The notes under the pieces are model-generated. The model made no database searches. It was not told the origin of the DNA and saw nothing but the letters and a program-made list of their open reading frames with translations. This document shows, in pieces, positions 50,701-58,602 of a stretch of DNA of 64,000 nucleotides. The translations under genes and the position numbers were made by a program. Where the stretch lies: NCBI RefSeq assembly GCF_026341855.1, contig NZ_JAPENW010000001.1:5943001-6007000 (forward strand). The letters run 5' to 3'. The DNA is from Streptomyces sp. NBC_00568 (GTDB lineage: Bacteria; Actinomycetota; Actinomycetes; Streptomycetales; Streptomycetaceae). The stretch's first letter is position 1, and every line of letters begins with the position of its first letter.

Positions 50701-51507
50701 GTCACCGGGCAGATGGTGGCCAACTTCCTGGGCGGCGGCGCGGTCTGCAACGCGTTCGCCAACCAGGTGGGCGCCGAGGTCTGCGTCATCGACGTGGGCG
50801 TCGCCTCCGACCTGCCGGCCACACCGGGCCTGCTGCCGCGCAAGGTCCGCGCGGGCACCGCCGACATGACCACGGGCCCCGCCATGACCCGCGAAGAGGC
50901 GATCGCTGCGCTCGAGGTGGGCATCGAGACGGCCCGCGACCTGGTGGCCGCGGGCAACAAGGCGCTGCTGACCGGTGAGATGGGGATCGCCAACACGACC
51001 GCGTCGGCGGCCCTGATCTCGGTCTTCACCGGCGCCGACCCGGCGGAGGTGACGGGCCGCGGTACGGGCATCAACGACGAGACCCTGGCCCGCAAGACCG
51101 AGGTCGTCCGCCGTGCCATCGACTTCCACCAGCCGGACCCCGCCGACCCGATCGGTGTCCTCGCCGCGATCGGCGGCCTGGAGCACGCCGCCATGGTCGG
51201 CCTCCTGCTCGGCGGCGCGTCCCTGCGCACGCCGGTGATCCTGGACGGCGTCAGCGCCGGCGCCGCCGCACTGGTGGCCCGCGCCATCGCCCCCGAGGTC
51301 CTGGCCGCCTGCATCGCCGGTCACCGCAGCGCGGAGCCCGGTCATGTGGCCGCCCTGAACAAGCTGGGCCTGCGCCCCCTGATCGACCTCGACCTGCGTC
51401 TGGGAGAGGGCACCGGCGCCCTCCTGGCCCTGCCGATCGTGCAGAGCGCGGCGCGGGCGATGCACGAGGTCGCGACGTTCGACTCGGCCGGGGTGACCGA
51501 GAAGTAG
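47716..51507 (+). CDS. cobT: BluB-CobT fusion with giant disordered N-terminus
   Basis: Protein of 1263 residues in three parts. Residues 1 to about 690 are low-complexity Pro/Ala/Glu/Asp/Gln sequence with no fold. Residues about 692-895 are BluB-like 5,6-dimethylbenzimidazole synthase of the nitroreductase fold (REAVLRVMRERRDIRNGF, AAHTAPSVGHSQPWDFVVI, GLGVGWVSFFDEREM), which oxidises FMNH2 to the lower ligand of B12. Residues about 920-1263 are CobT (AIFAGDHGVHAQGVTPWPQ, LLTGEMGIANTTASAAL, GRGTGINDE, VILDGVSAGAAAL), which activates that base to alpha-ribazole phosphate. Fusion should channel dimethylbenzimidazole. ATG at 47716 has GAGGGG six bases upstream. CysG follows. Confidence 0.93.
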   Translation: MTDTGQVPGEGLPENAGMVEQPGVTTPGAYTFLDPSENPAEDDDLLLMPGAPGAQGAWGNEVPPPAPMPFTDEPGPHETAGRDSGAVDLGAVRTPNPVPVAPRRPLHLGPPTPDGSSSPVRSLADRGPAGARPGRMAAPVAPARHAGPPTVGPEYLDVAQLGEAAPQGAVPWGTPPVGFEATAAETVVPEAGQLPASAVDVEAGPAPEPQAVEAEQVQGFVATPFVQDQALTPDAAQTPLPQAHEAPLDLQDPADGQGPEPVPATDGSSAAQLPDAPQFPDAPQFPDVAQFPDVAQFPDAPQDLGAPDATEAAEQAGSAEQSGGDAQVPEHEAVPVPIPADAEQVAPEQDLASAEDAAAQDPLPDPPQIADQEMHGADPAGLVAGDAVFAEPVVQLPEPAVRFADEVSLPEAGQPLAAAPHLFDAPESALSALSARSAEASHGGPGIGLDGFQAQHFTDQAAFSENGAALPEDAAALSEDGVPSHNGVAFPEPADDEVLHGVPVGVAAHAEVSHPAAGRSQGDQHHPSALDAAGAPGHPGAPSAPQADQGLGQFVPVEGTVPTTPHLAPTPPHAMTVPPLPVEEEPPVAQEPAEDAIVVAPALVEETAEGIAETPATEVEPLAPAPVPAPRDAEAAPEITPEPAPVPEPLTAEPEPVAAQQAEDLRTQVADQEESTAVVEDVRESTGPAAPGYDDAEREAVLRVMRERRDIRNGFRSDPIPHDVLLRVLEAAHTAPSVGHSQPWDFVVIRSADTRRSMHELAQRQREAYAKSLPKGRAKQFKELKIEAILDTPVNIVVTADPTRGGRHTLGRHTQPQMAPYSSALAVENLWLAARAEGLGVGWVSFFDEREMVRALGLPDHLDVVAYLCVGYVDEFPDEPELMQAGWSKRRPLSWVVHEETYGRRALPGEEPHDLLAETVSNIRPLDAKALGEAWERQKRMTKPAGALGMLEIISAQLSGLSRMCPPPIPEPAAVAIFAGDHGVHAQGVTPWPQEVTGQMVANFLGGGAVCNAFANQVGAEVCVIDVGVASDLPATPGLLPRKVRAGTADMTTGPAMTREEAIAALEVGIETARDLVAAGNKALLTGEMGIANTTASAALISVFTGADPAEVTGRGTGINDETLARKTEVVRRAIDFHQPDPADPIGVLAAIGGLEHAAMVGLLLGGASLRTPVILDGVSAGAAALVARAIAPEVLAACIAGHRSAEPGHVAALNKLGLRPLIDLDLRLGEGTGALLALPIVQSAARAMHEVATFDSAGVTEK
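48532..48621. repeat. Five 18-bp units encoding FPDxxQ
   Basis: Five tandem 18-base units of the form TTCCCGGACGCCCCGCAG or TTCCCGGACGTCGCACAG in the disordered N-terminus of the BluB-CobT gene, encoding LPDAPQ and then FPDAPQ or FPDVAQ. In frame, so copy number can vary without disrupting the enzyme. Confidence 0.9.
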
Positions 51508-51673
51508 GCCGACGGCGCCGGGTGGGGCCGGCAGGCGTTCAGCGCTGCCCGCCCGGCCTCGCCGTAGTCTGGACACCTGTCCGGACCTCTACCGAAAAAC
51601 CCCACGTCAGGGCCGCTCCAAAGCCGCAGCGCGCCCGCCCGCACCGCCTGCCCGTACGAGGAGCCGCACCTCC

Positions 51674-52906
51674 ATGGCCGAACACCCCGCCTACCCCGTA
51701 GGCCTCCGCCTCGCCGGCCGTCGCGTCGTCGTCCTGGGCGGTGGCCAGGTGGCCCAGCGCCGGCTCCCCGCGCTCATCGCGGCGGGCGCGGACGTCCACC
51801 TCGTGTCACCGCAGGCGACACCGTCCGTCGAGGCGATGGCGGACGCGGGCGAGATCACCTGGACGCGGCGCCCGTACGAGGAGGGCGACCTCGCCGACGC
51901 CTGGTACGCGCTGATCGCCACGAGCGACTCCCGGGCCAACGCCGACGCCTCGGCCGAGGCGGAGCGCAACCGCGTCTGGTGCGTCCGCTCGGACGACGCC
52001 GACGCGGCGACGGCCTGGACCCCGGCCACCGGTCACAGCGAGGGCGTGACCGTCGCCGTCCTCACCACGAACGCCAAGGGGCGCGACCCCCGCCACACCG
52101 CCGCGATCCGCGACGCCGTGGTCGAGGGCCTGCGCGACGGCACCCTCGTCGCCCCGCACCACCGCACCCGCACCCCCGGCGTCGCCCTGGTCGGCGGAGG
52201 TCCCGGCGACCCCGACCTGATCACGGTCCGCGGCCGCCGGCTGCTCGCCGAGGCCGACGTGGTCATCGCCGACCGCCTCGGTCCCCGTGACCTGCTCGCC
52301 GAACTCCCGCCGCACGTCGAGGTGATCGACGCGGCGAAGATCCCGTACGGCCGGTTCATGGCCCAGGAGGCCATCAACAACGCGCTCATCGAGCACGCCA
52401 GGCAGGGCAAGTCCGTCGTCCGGCTGAAGGGCGGCGACCCGTTCGTCTTCGGCCGTGGCATGGAGGAGGCCCAGGCGCTCGCCGAGGCGGGCATCGCCTG
52501 CACGATCGTCCCCGGCATCTCGAGCTCGATCTCGGTGCCGGGCGCCGCGGGCATCCCGGTCACCCACCGGGGTGTCGCACACGAGTTCACCGTGGTCAGC
52601 GGTCATGTCGCGCCCGACGACGAGCGCTCCCTCGTCGACTGGCCCGCGCTCGCCAAGCTGCGCGGCACCCTCGTCGTCCTCATGGGCGTCGACAAGATCG
52701 GCAGGATCGCCGACACGCTCGTCGCGCACGGCAAGCCGGCCGACACCCCCGTCGCCCTCGTCCAGGAGGGCACGACCGCGGCACAGCGCCGCGTCGACGC
52801 CACCCTGGCCACCGTCGCCGAGACCGTCCGCGCCGAGGATGTGAGGCCGCCCGCGGTCATCGTCATCGGCGAGGTCGTGAACGCAGGCTCCGGACTTCCC
52901 CAGTAA
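51674..52906 (+). CDS. cysG: Uroporphyrinogen-III methyltransferase / siroheme synthase
   Basis: Two-part enzyme of 410 residues. Residues 1 to about 150 are the NAD-binding precorrin-2 dehydrogenase-like half (AGRRVVVLGGGQVAQRRLPAL, TNAKGRDPRHTAAIR). Residues about 170-405 are the SAM-dependent methylase (ALVGGGPGDPDLITVRG, VVIADRLGPRDLL, RLKGGDPFVFGRGMEE, VTHRG). It makes precorrin-2 for cobalamin and, after oxidation, sirohydrochlorin for siroheme. The dimerisation segment between the halves is shorter than in enterobacterial CysG (about 457 residues). ATG at 51674 has ACGAGGAG upstream. Confidence 0.93.
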   Translation: MAEHPAYPVGLRLAGRRVVVLGGGQVAQRRLPALIAAGADVHLVSPQATPSVEAMADAGEITWTRRPYEEGDLADAWYALIATSDSRANADASAEAERNRVWCVRSDDADAATAWTPATGHSEGVTVAVLTTNAKGRDPRHTAAIRDAVVEGLRDGTLVAPHHRTRTPGVALVGGGPGDPDLITVRGRRLLAEADVVIADRLGPRDLLAELPPHVEVIDAAKIPYGRFMAQEAINNALIEHARQGKSVVRLKGGDPFVFGRGMEEAQALAEAGIACTIVPGISSSISVPGAAGIPVTHRGVAHEFTVVSGHVAPDDERSLVDWPALAKLRGTLVVLMGVDKIGRIADTLVAHGKPADTPVALVQEGTTAAQRRVDATLATVAETVRAEDVRPPAVIVIGEVVNAGSGLPQ

Positions 52907-52970
52907 CCACGGGTAACCCAACCCGTTCCCAGCCGTTGGCACCGCACCCAGGACAAGGCAGTATCACCCT

Positions 52971-53789
52971 GTGGCCGATCTCATCACCGTCGAGAACCCC
53001 GACGACCCGCGTCTGCGCGACTACACGGGCCTGACCGACGTGGAACTGCGCCGCAAGCGCGAACCCGCCGAGGGCCTGTTCATCGCCGAGGGCGAGAAGG
53101 TCATCAGACGGGCCAAGGACGCCGGGTACGAGATGCGCTCGATGCTGCTGTCCGCCAAGTGGGTCGACGTCATGCGCGACGTCATCGACGAACTCCCGGC
53201 CCCCGTCTACGCGGTCAGCCCGGAGCTCGCCGAGCAGGTCACCGGCTATCACGTGCACCGGGGAGCGCTCGCCTCGATGCAGCGGAAGCCGCTGCCGACG
53301 GCGGACGAGCTGCTGCGGTCCACGCGCCGCGTCGTCGTCATGGAGTCGGTCAACGACCACACCAACATCGGCGCCATCTTCCGCTCCGCCGCCGCCCTCG
53401 GCATGGACGCGGTGCTGCTCTCCCCGGACTGCGCCGACCCGCTGTACCGCCGCTCGGTGAAGGTCTCGATGGGCGCGGTCTTCTCGGTCCCCTACGCCCG
53501 TCTCGACGCCTGGCCCAAGAGCCTGGAATCGGTGCGCGACGCCGGGTTCAACCTGCTCGCCCTCACCCCGGACGAGAAGGCCAGGTCCCTCGACGAGGCC
53601 GCCCCGCACCGGATGGACCGGGTCGCCCTGATGCTCGGCGCGGAGGGCGACGGCCTGTCCACCCGGGCCCTGATGGCGGCCGACGAGTGGGTCCGCATCC
53701 CGATGGCCCACGGCGTCGACTCCCTGAACGTCGGAGCGGCGGCCGCGGTCGCCTTCTACGCGGTGGCGACGGGCCGCCCGGAGAGCTGA
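52971..53789 (+). CDS. SpoU-type (TrmH) RNA methyltransferase
   Basis: SAM-dependent 2'-O-methyltransferase of rRNA or tRNA, 272 residues. An N-terminal substrate-binding domain (FIAEGEKVIRRAKDAGYEMRS) precedes the SPOUT knot with ESVNDHTNIGAIFRSAAALG, LMLGAEGDGLS and PMAHGVDSLNVGAAAAVAFY. Target nucleotide unknown. GTG start. Confidence 0.92.
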   Translation: MADLITVENPDDPRLRDYTGLTDVELRRKREPAEGLFIAEGEKVIRRAKDAGYEMRSMLLSAKWVDVMRDVIDELPAPVYAVSPELAEQVTGYHVHRGALASMQRKPLPTADELLRSTRRVVVMESVNDHTNIGAIFRSAAALGMDAVLLSPDCADPLYRRSVKVSMGAVFSVPYARLDAWPKSLESVRDAGFNLLALTPDEKARSLDEAAPHRMDRVALMLGAEGDGLSTRALMAADEWVRIPMAHGVDSLNVGAAAAVAFYAVATGRPES

Positions 53790-53802
53790 AGTCCGGAGAA
53801 CT

Positions 53803-53847
53803 GACGTCCGTGCCGGGGGCTCGGCCGCCCCCGCCACCGACGGACGT
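53803..53847. terminator. Branched hairpin between convergent genes
   Basis: Outer arms GACGTCCGT and ACGGACGT enclose an inner stem GGGGG/CCCCC; it lies 14 bases after the methyltransferase stop and before the convergent kinase gene. Confidence 0.6.
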
Positions 53848-53893
53848 GCCCGACCCCGAGTCCGCGTCCGGGGATCGACCGATCGGACAGGTC

Positions 53894-55210
53894 CTAGCCG
53901 TCCCGGTGGACCTGGCTCCGGTCCGTCCCGGCCGTCGAAGCACCGGTGGGCCGCGGCTTGTGGGACGACTGCTCCTGGCGTACGTCCTTGCGCGGGACCC
54001 CGTCGTCGAGCCCGCGGGCCGGTCCCTGGCACCCCTGGGCCGCCGCGATACCGAGCGCGACCAGCAGCGTCACCACCACGAACACGAAGAGCCGCTGGCG
54101 CAGCAGCCGCGGATTGGCGGGCCGCCTGCCCGTTCCGGTGGTCCGCGGACCGGGCCGTCCGGCGCCGCTGCGGGGCGCGGGCCTGCTCCCGGAGCGGCCG
54201 GTGTTGCGGGCGGGCGCCGGCCGCGATCCCGACCGTGACCCGCCGTTCGTCCCGCCGGTGCGCGGCGGGGGAGTGGCCCCCGGACGCCGCTGGGTGCGCT
54301 GCTCGACGTACTGCTCGGCCAGGCGTCCCGTCGGCCGGTCCGGATCCGTACGCGGCGCGGGCGGTCGCACGTCCGCCATTCCGTGGGCCTCGCGGGCCGC
54401 GATCTCCTTGAGCCGCAACGACAGTTGGAGCGTGCTGGGCCGCTCCTCGGGGTCCTTCGCCAGACAGGCCCGGACGAGCGGGGCGAGGGCGTCAGGGACC
54501 CCGTGCAGGTGCGGCTCCTCGTGCACCACCCGGTAGAGCATCACTTCGGAACTGCCCTGTCCGAAGGGCGAGTCCTGGGTCGCCGCGTAGGCGAGCGTGG
54601 CCCCGAGCGCGAAGACGTCCGTGGCCGGGGTGACGGCGGCGCCGCGCACCTGCTCGGGCGCCAGGAATCCGGGGGACCCGACCGCCGTGCCGACGTGCGT
54701 GAGCGTGCTGGCCCCGGTCGCCCAGGCGATGCCGAAGTCGATGATCCGCGGCCCCTTCGGGGACAGCAGGATGTTGGACGGCTTGAGGTCACGGTGGACC
54801 ACCCCGGCCTCGTGCACCGCGACCAGACCCTCGGAGAGGGCGGCACCCACGGCGGCCACGTCGGCCGCCGACAGCGGTCCCTCTTCGGTGACCTTGTCGT
54901 GCAGGGAGGGTCCGGGAACGTACTGCGTGGCGAACCACGGACGGTCCGCCTCCAGGTCGGCGGCGACGAGCCTGGCCGTGCAGCCGCCCCTGATCCGCCG
55001 TGCCGCCGAGACCTCGCGCGCGAACCGCGAGCGGAACTCCTGATCCTCCGCCAGATCCGGCCGGATCACCTTCAGGGCGACCCGCTGGCCGCGCCGGTCG
55101 GAGCCCAGGTAGACAACACCCATCCCGCCCGCGCCGAGCCGTCGGTGAAGCCTGAACGAGCCGACGACACGCGGGTCCTCGCGCCTCAGGCGCATCATCG
55201 CCATGTCCAT
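53894..55210 (-). CDS. PknB-type Ser/Thr protein kinase, single C-terminal TM
   Basis: Eukaryotic-like kinase of 438 residues. Kinase domain about 15-280 with glycine loop LGAGGMGVVYLG, ATP lysine VALKVI, catalytic VHRDLKPSN and DFG (IIDFGIAWATG), all intact. A long Arg/Pro/Gly linker follows, then one membrane helix (LFVFVVVTLLVALGIAAAQG) and a short outer tail with no PASTA repeats. ATG at 55210 preferred over an upstream GTG at 55240 because GCGGGG precedes it. Signal and targets unknown. Confidence 0.92.
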   Translation of the reverse strand: MDMAMMRLRREDPRVVGSFRLHRRLGAGGMGVVYLGSDRRGQRVALKVIRPDLAEDQEFRSRFAREVSAARRIRGGCTARLVAADLEADRPWFATQYVPGPSLHDKVTEEGPLSAADVAAVGAALSEGLVAVHEAGVVHRDLKPSNILLSPKGPRIIDFGIAWATGASTLTHVGTAVGSPGFLAPEQVRGAAVTPATDVFALGATLAYAATQDSPFGQGSSEVMLYRVVHEEPHLHGVPDALAPLVRACLAKDPEERPSTLQLSLRLKEIAAREAHGMADVRPPAPRTDPDRPTGRLAEQYVEQRTQRRPGATPPPRTGGTNGGSRSGSRPAPARNTGRSGSRPAPRSGAGRPGPRTTGTGRRPANPRLLRQRLFVFVVVTLLVALGIAAAQGCQGPARGLDDGVPRKDVRQEQSSHKPRPTGASTAGTDRSQVHRDG

Positions 55211-55406
55211 CCCCGCTGCCCGGTCCGTTTGACGAGCCACAGCTTACGTTTCCGCGGCCGGGTGCGCGCAGAGGCCGCGCCCTCTCGTCCCGATCGATTG
55301 TCAGTGCCGGGTGGGAAACTTGAAAGGTGGTCAGGGAGCGTGCGAACAGAGCCTCTTTGGACTGCCTGTGATCCCAACCATCCATCGCAGAAGGGGGATT
55401 GAACCC

Positions 55407-55640
55407 GTGAAGGGTGACCGCGTGGAGATAGTCGTGGACGCAGGGGACACGACGCGTACGTACGAGGTGGTAGCCAGCAGGGCGGGTCGCCGGGTGGAGA
55501 CGGCGGTGCGCCGAGGTGTCGTAGAAGTGAGCGAAGTCACCCGAAGCGGATCAGTGGTACGGACCGCCCGCTTCATGGCGACTCGGGTGCTGGCGCTCGT
55601 CGAGCAGCCGGTCCCCCGGGAGGACAGTTCGGAACAGTAG
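55407..55640 (+). CDS. Small conserved-looking beta-rich protein (77 aa)
   Basis: Protein of 77 residues from the GTG at 55407 (AAGGGGG upstream): KGDRVEIVVDAGDTTRTYEVV, ETAVRRGVVEVSEVTRSGS and a final ALVEQPVPREDSSEQ. The pattern suggests a small beta barrel. No family recognised; coding bias is good. It is divergent from the kinase gene. Confidence 0.7.
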   Translation: MKGDRVEIVVDAGDTTRTYEVVASRAGRRVETAVRRGVVEVSEVTRSGSVVRTARFMATRVLALVEQPVPREDSSEQ

Positions 55641-55800
55641 GGGTACATCGGACGCCCCCTCCGGGAAGACCCTGAGACCTAGGTCCCCGTCTCCACCCAG
55701 GGGAGTACTCCGCAGGTCATCGCTCATCCTCCGGGAGGCCCGGCAATCGGTACGAGGGCATGACGACCCAAGCCCGCCGCGCGCCTAGATTTGAGGTCAA

Positions 55801-55853
55801 GCGGCGGGTGCAGCACTCGTCCCCCGAGGTCAGACACCCGCCGCTGCCAGACA
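55801..55853. other. 10-bp stem with 33-base loop
   Basis: GCGGCGGGTG and CACCCGCCGC form a perfect stem around a 33-base loop, about 30 bases before the next start codon. It may end the preceding gene or structure the next gene's leader. Confidence 0.4.
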
Positions 55854-55881
55854 CGACAGAAGCTCGGTCAGGAGAGGGACC

Positions 55882-56088
55882 ATGGCCCACACGGCACCGC
55901 GGACAGCGCTCCGCACGCAGGGACGCAGGGCGTACAGCGCCGCGTTCGGCACCCGCCAGGGTCAGCGCCACCCCTTGGTGGCGACAGCGATGGTCCTTCC
56001 CCTGGCGGCCCTGCTCGTAGTCGTCTTCGGCGGCTGGGACGCGGTGGTCACACAGGCGTCGTCCGTGGGCGTGATGCTGGGGCGCTGA
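55882..56088 (+). CDS. Small single-pass membrane protein (68 aa)
   Basis: 68 residues: a basic, soluble N-terminus (QGRRAYSAAFGTRQGQRHP) and one hydrophobic helix (LVATAMVLPLAALLVVVFGGW) near the C-terminus. No family recognised. GGAGAGGGA precedes the ATG at good spacing and coding bias is good. Stand-alone gene followed by a strong terminator. Confidence 0.75.
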   Translation: MAHTAPRTALRTQGRRAYSAAFGTRQGQRHPLVATAMVLPLAALLVVVFGGWDAVVTQASSVGVMLGR

Positions 56089-56173
56089 GCGGCGCCCCAG
56101 GCCCGGAAGAGCGGTCCGGGCGGGGACATCCGGCCATGAAACCCCGTGGGGACGGGGGTGCGGCGGACGGCAC

Positions 56174-56215
56174 GAAGAATGCCCGCGCAGCTGGGGAGCT
56201 GCGCGGGCATTCTTC
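56174..56215. terminator. 19-bp perfect hairpin terminator
   Basis: GAAGAATGCCCGCGCAGCT, loop GGGG, then the exact complement ending ATTCTTC. AT-rich base of the stem gives an intrinsic-terminator look in both directions. It lies 85 bases after the small membrane protein gene and directly before the tandem-repeat region. Confidence 0.88.
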
Positions 56216-56219
56216 ATGC

Positions 56220-56930
56220 CGGGTGCCGGGCCGGGTGCCGGATTCTCCGAGTGGTGCTGTGCTGCGGTGCCGGGGTGCCGAAGGTCGTGGTGCCGACGCT
56301 CCGATGCCGATGCCGATGCCGATGCCGATGCCGATGCCGATGCCGGCGTGCTGGGGTGCTGCGGAGCCGGGGTGCCAGAGGTGCCGGTGCCGGTGCCGGC
56401 ACCGATGCCAGCGTCCGGGGTGCCAGCGTCCGGGGTGCCGGGGTGCCGGGGTGCCGGGGTGCCGGGGTGTCCGGGGGTATCGGGGGTGCCGGTGCCTCCG
56501 TGCCGGGGTGCTCTGATGCCGAGAGCGGGGGGAGCTGCGGTGCGGGTGCTGCGACAGGGAATGCGGTGCCGCGGTGCTGGAGAGCCGGGGTGCCGAGAGC
56601 CGGAGAGCCGGAGAGCCAGGGGTGCCGGGGTGCCGAGAGCCGGGGAGCTGCGGTGCCGGTGCTGCGACAGGGAATGCGGTGCCGCGGTGCTGGAGAGCCG
56701 GGGTGCCGAGAGCCGGAGAGCCGGAGAGCCGGGGGTGCCGGGGTGCCGAGAGCCGGGGAGCTGCGGTGCGGGTGCTGCGACAGGGGAAGCGGTGCCGGAG
56801 AGCCGGGGCGCTCTGGGGTGCCGAGAGCCGGAGAGCCGCGGTGCGGGTGCTGCGGGATGCGGTGCCGGAGAGCCGGGGTGCCGGGGAGCTGCGGTCCCGG
56901 TCGCCCGGGGTGCGTCCCCGCCTGCGTACC
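56220..56930. repeat. Nested tandem-repeat region with 113-bp units
   Basis: About 710 bases of nested repeats. In order: seven GATGCC units (56303-56344); a mixed GGTGCCGG stretch; about four GGGGTGCCG nonamers (56431-56470); then a 113-bp unit at 56532-56644 repeated almost exactly at 56645-56757, and a degenerate third copy to about 56887. The units begin GAGCTGCGGTGC and contain GCTGCGACAGGGAATGCGG and runs of GAGAGCCG. 113 is not a multiple of three, so consecutive copies change frame and the long open frames here are not real genes. The full gap without a gene is 56089-56966. Confidence 0.88.
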
Positions 56931-56966
56931 CTCACCGGCAGACGTCGTACAGCCCCAGGGGGACCC

Positions 56967-57911
56967 GTGACCGCAGACACCCTGCTGCCCGCACTCACCG
57001 CCGCGGCGCGCCACGCGGCCCACCCGGCGACGGCTGCGCCCTGCCCCTGCGACGCCGGGGACGCGCTCCTCGCGGACCGCGACGACGGCACCGTCGTGCG
57101 CCACGGCGACCTCGTCGCCAAGGCCCACGCCCCGGACACGGACCCCGCCGCGCTCGCCCTCCGCCTCTCCGTGGCCGCGAGCCTCCCCGGCACCCTCCTG
57201 CCGCCGCTGAACCCCGCCTCCGCCGATCTCCTCGGCCGCCGGGTGACCCTCTGGCCGTACGGCGCCCCCGTCGACCCCGACACCCCGGACGCGGCCCCCT
57301 GGGAGGCCGCCGCGACCCTCCTGGCCCGCCTGCACCTGGCCCCCGCCCCGGACGCCCTGCCGCCCATGCGGGGCCCCGCCAAGGCCGCCCGTGCGATCGC
57401 CCGCCTGCGCGCTGCCGGCCCGCACCCGGCCGCCGCCCCCGTCCTGCGCGCCTGGGGAGCGCTGCCCGGCTGGGCACGGGCAGAGGCCCCGATGCCGGAC
57501 GCCACGACCCTGTGCCACGGCGACCTGCACCTCGGCCAGCTCGTACGGCATCCCGCTCCGGACGGTCCCTGGGTCCTGATCGACGTCGACGACCTGGGCG
57601 TCGGCGACCCCACCTGGGACCTGGCCCGCCCGGCCGCCTGGTACGCCTGCGGGCTCCTCCCGACCGACGAATGGCTCCGTTTCCTGACCGCCTACCGGGC
57701 CGCGGGCGGCCCGGCCGTTCCCGCCGCCGGCGATCCCTGGTCCGCCCTGGACGTCGCGGCCCGCGCCCTCACCGTGCAGACCGCGGCCCTTGCCGTCGCC
57801 AAGTCCGCCGCCGCGGACCGCCCGTTGGACGAGGTGCAGCTGGCCGTCGTCGACGCCTGCGACCGAATGAGTTCCGCCCCGCCCGAGTTGACGCAGGGTT
57901 TCGCGACGTAG
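56967..57911 (+). CDS. Aminoglycoside-phosphotransferase-fold kinase
   Basis: Small-molecule kinase-like protein of 314 residues in the APH/choline-kinase superfamily. The catalytic loop TLCHGDLHLGQLV and metal-binding VLIDVDDLGVGDPTWDLARPAAW are intact; the N-terminal lobe is degenerate (VVRHGDLVAKAH carries the likely ATP lysine). The substrate may be an amino sugar, a homoserine-like metabolite or a drug. GTG at 56967 with AGGGGGA upstream. No resistance cluster is nearby. Confidence 0.85.
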   Translation: MTADTLLPALTAAARHAAHPATAAPCPCDAGDALLADRDDGTVVRHGDLVAKAHAPDTDPAALALRLSVAASLPGTLLPPLNPASADLLGRRVTLWPYGAPVDPDTPDAAPWEAAATLLARLHLAPAPDALPPMRGPAKAARAIARLRAAGPHPAAAPVLRAWGALPGWARAEAPMPDATTLCHGDLHLGQLVRHPAPDGPWVLIDVDDLGVGDPTWDLARPAAWYACGLLPTDEWLRFLTAYRAAGGPAVPAAGDPWSALDVAARALTVQTAALAVAKSAAADRPLDEVQLAVVDACDRMSSAPPELTQGFAT

Positions 57912-57985
57912 GGTGCAACCGACCGAAGCCGGGCGGTGTCTGTCCTGGCGGAAGCAGTACCGACTGGCGAGGAGTTGAGCCGAGC

Positions 57986-58279
57986 ATGCAGTGTCCGAAA
58001 TGTCATGCGCCGATGCACACGTACAACCGCAATGGCGTCCAGATCGAGCAGTGCAGCGGCTGCCGCGGGATATTTCTCGACTACGGCGAGCTGGAGTCCC
58101 TGACCCGCGTCGAGTCGCAGTGGTCGCAGCCCGCGCCGCCGCCCCAGGGCGCTCCGCAGGCCTACCCGTCGGCCCCGGCGCCGGCCTGGGGCGCCCCGCA
58201 GCACGGCGGTGGTCACTACGGCGGCCATGGCGGCCACCACCGGCACAAGAGCTTCGGCCACATGCTCTTCTCGTCCTGA
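57986..58279 (+). CDS. TFIIB-type zinc-ribbon protein
   Basis: Protein of 97 residues. The N-terminal zinc ribbon has four cysteines (MQCPKCHAPM and QCSGCRGIFLDYGEL), matching the zf-TFIIB family of small bacterial proteins. A Pro/Ala-rich linker and a His/Gly-rich tail (HGGGHYGGHGGHHRHK) follow and may bind additional metal. Function unknown. GAGGAG upstream. Confidence 0.88.
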   Translation: MQCPKCHAPMHTYNRNGVQIEQCSGCRGIFLDYGELESLTRVESQWSQPAPPPQGAPQAYPSAPAPAWGAPQHGGGHYGGHGGHHRHKSFGHMLFSS

Positions 58280-58284
58280 ACGAC

Positions 58285-58320
58285 CGAAGGGGCCTCCTCC
58301 CGGGCGGAGGGGCCCCTTCG
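58285..58320 (+). terminator. Zinc-ribbon gene terminator
   Basis: CGAAGGGGCC-TCC, GC-rich loop, GGA-GG-GGCCCCTTCG (two-base bulge), six bases after the stop, followed by TCGTGT. Confidence 0.75.
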
Positions 58321-58399
58321 TCGTGTCCGGGACACGGCCCGCCGCGGCCGGAGCACGACGAAGCCCCCGACCGTACGAGACGGCCGGGGGCTTTGCTAG

Positions 58400-58471
58400 T
58401 GCGCGATACTGGGATTGAACCAGTGACCTCTTCCGTGTCAGGGAAGCGCTCTCCCGCTGAGCTAATCGCGC
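58400..58471 (-). tRNA. tRNA-Val(GAC), copy 1
   Basis: 72-base cloverleaf on the minus strand. Acceptor GCGCGAT/ATCGCGC with discriminator A; anticodon loop CTGACAC gives GAC (valine codons GUC and GUU); T arm GGTTCAATCCC. No encoded CCA. Identical to copy 2. Confidence 0.95.
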
Positions 58472-58511
58472 AGGTCACGCGGCCGGAGCCACGCTTGCTG
58501 CTGGACTTGCG

Positions 58512-58583
58512 TGCGCGATACTGGGATTGAACCAGTGACCTCTTCCGTGTCAGGGAAGCGCTCTCCCGCTGAGCTAATCGCGC
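58512..58583 (-). tRNA. tRNA-Val(GAC), copy 2
   Basis: 72 bases, identical in sequence to the gene at 58400-58471, 40 bases upstream of it in transcription order. Confidence 0.95.
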
Positions 58584-58602
58584 GGGGATCCTTGCGGACC
58601 AG

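Noticed and set aside
47692..51576. A 1294-residue open frame antisense to the BluB-CobT gene
   Set aside because: It is the mirror of a long GC-rich gene; residues are Arg/Gly/Leu-rich without motifs, while the plus strand encodes intact BluB and CobT.
56220..56930. CRISPR array
   Set aside because: Units are contiguous or nested with no unique spacers, and there are no cas genes.
56967..57911. Aminoglycoside-resistance gene
   Set aside because: Only the kinase fold is shared; no resistance-specific motifs or cluster, and such proteins are common metabolic kinases.
56048..58478. Long open frames (500-750 residues) through the tandem-repeat region on both strands
   Set aside because: The repeats keep all frames open. 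The 113-bp unit shifts frame between copies and the products have no family features. Only the APH-like and zinc-ribbon genes beyond it are supported.
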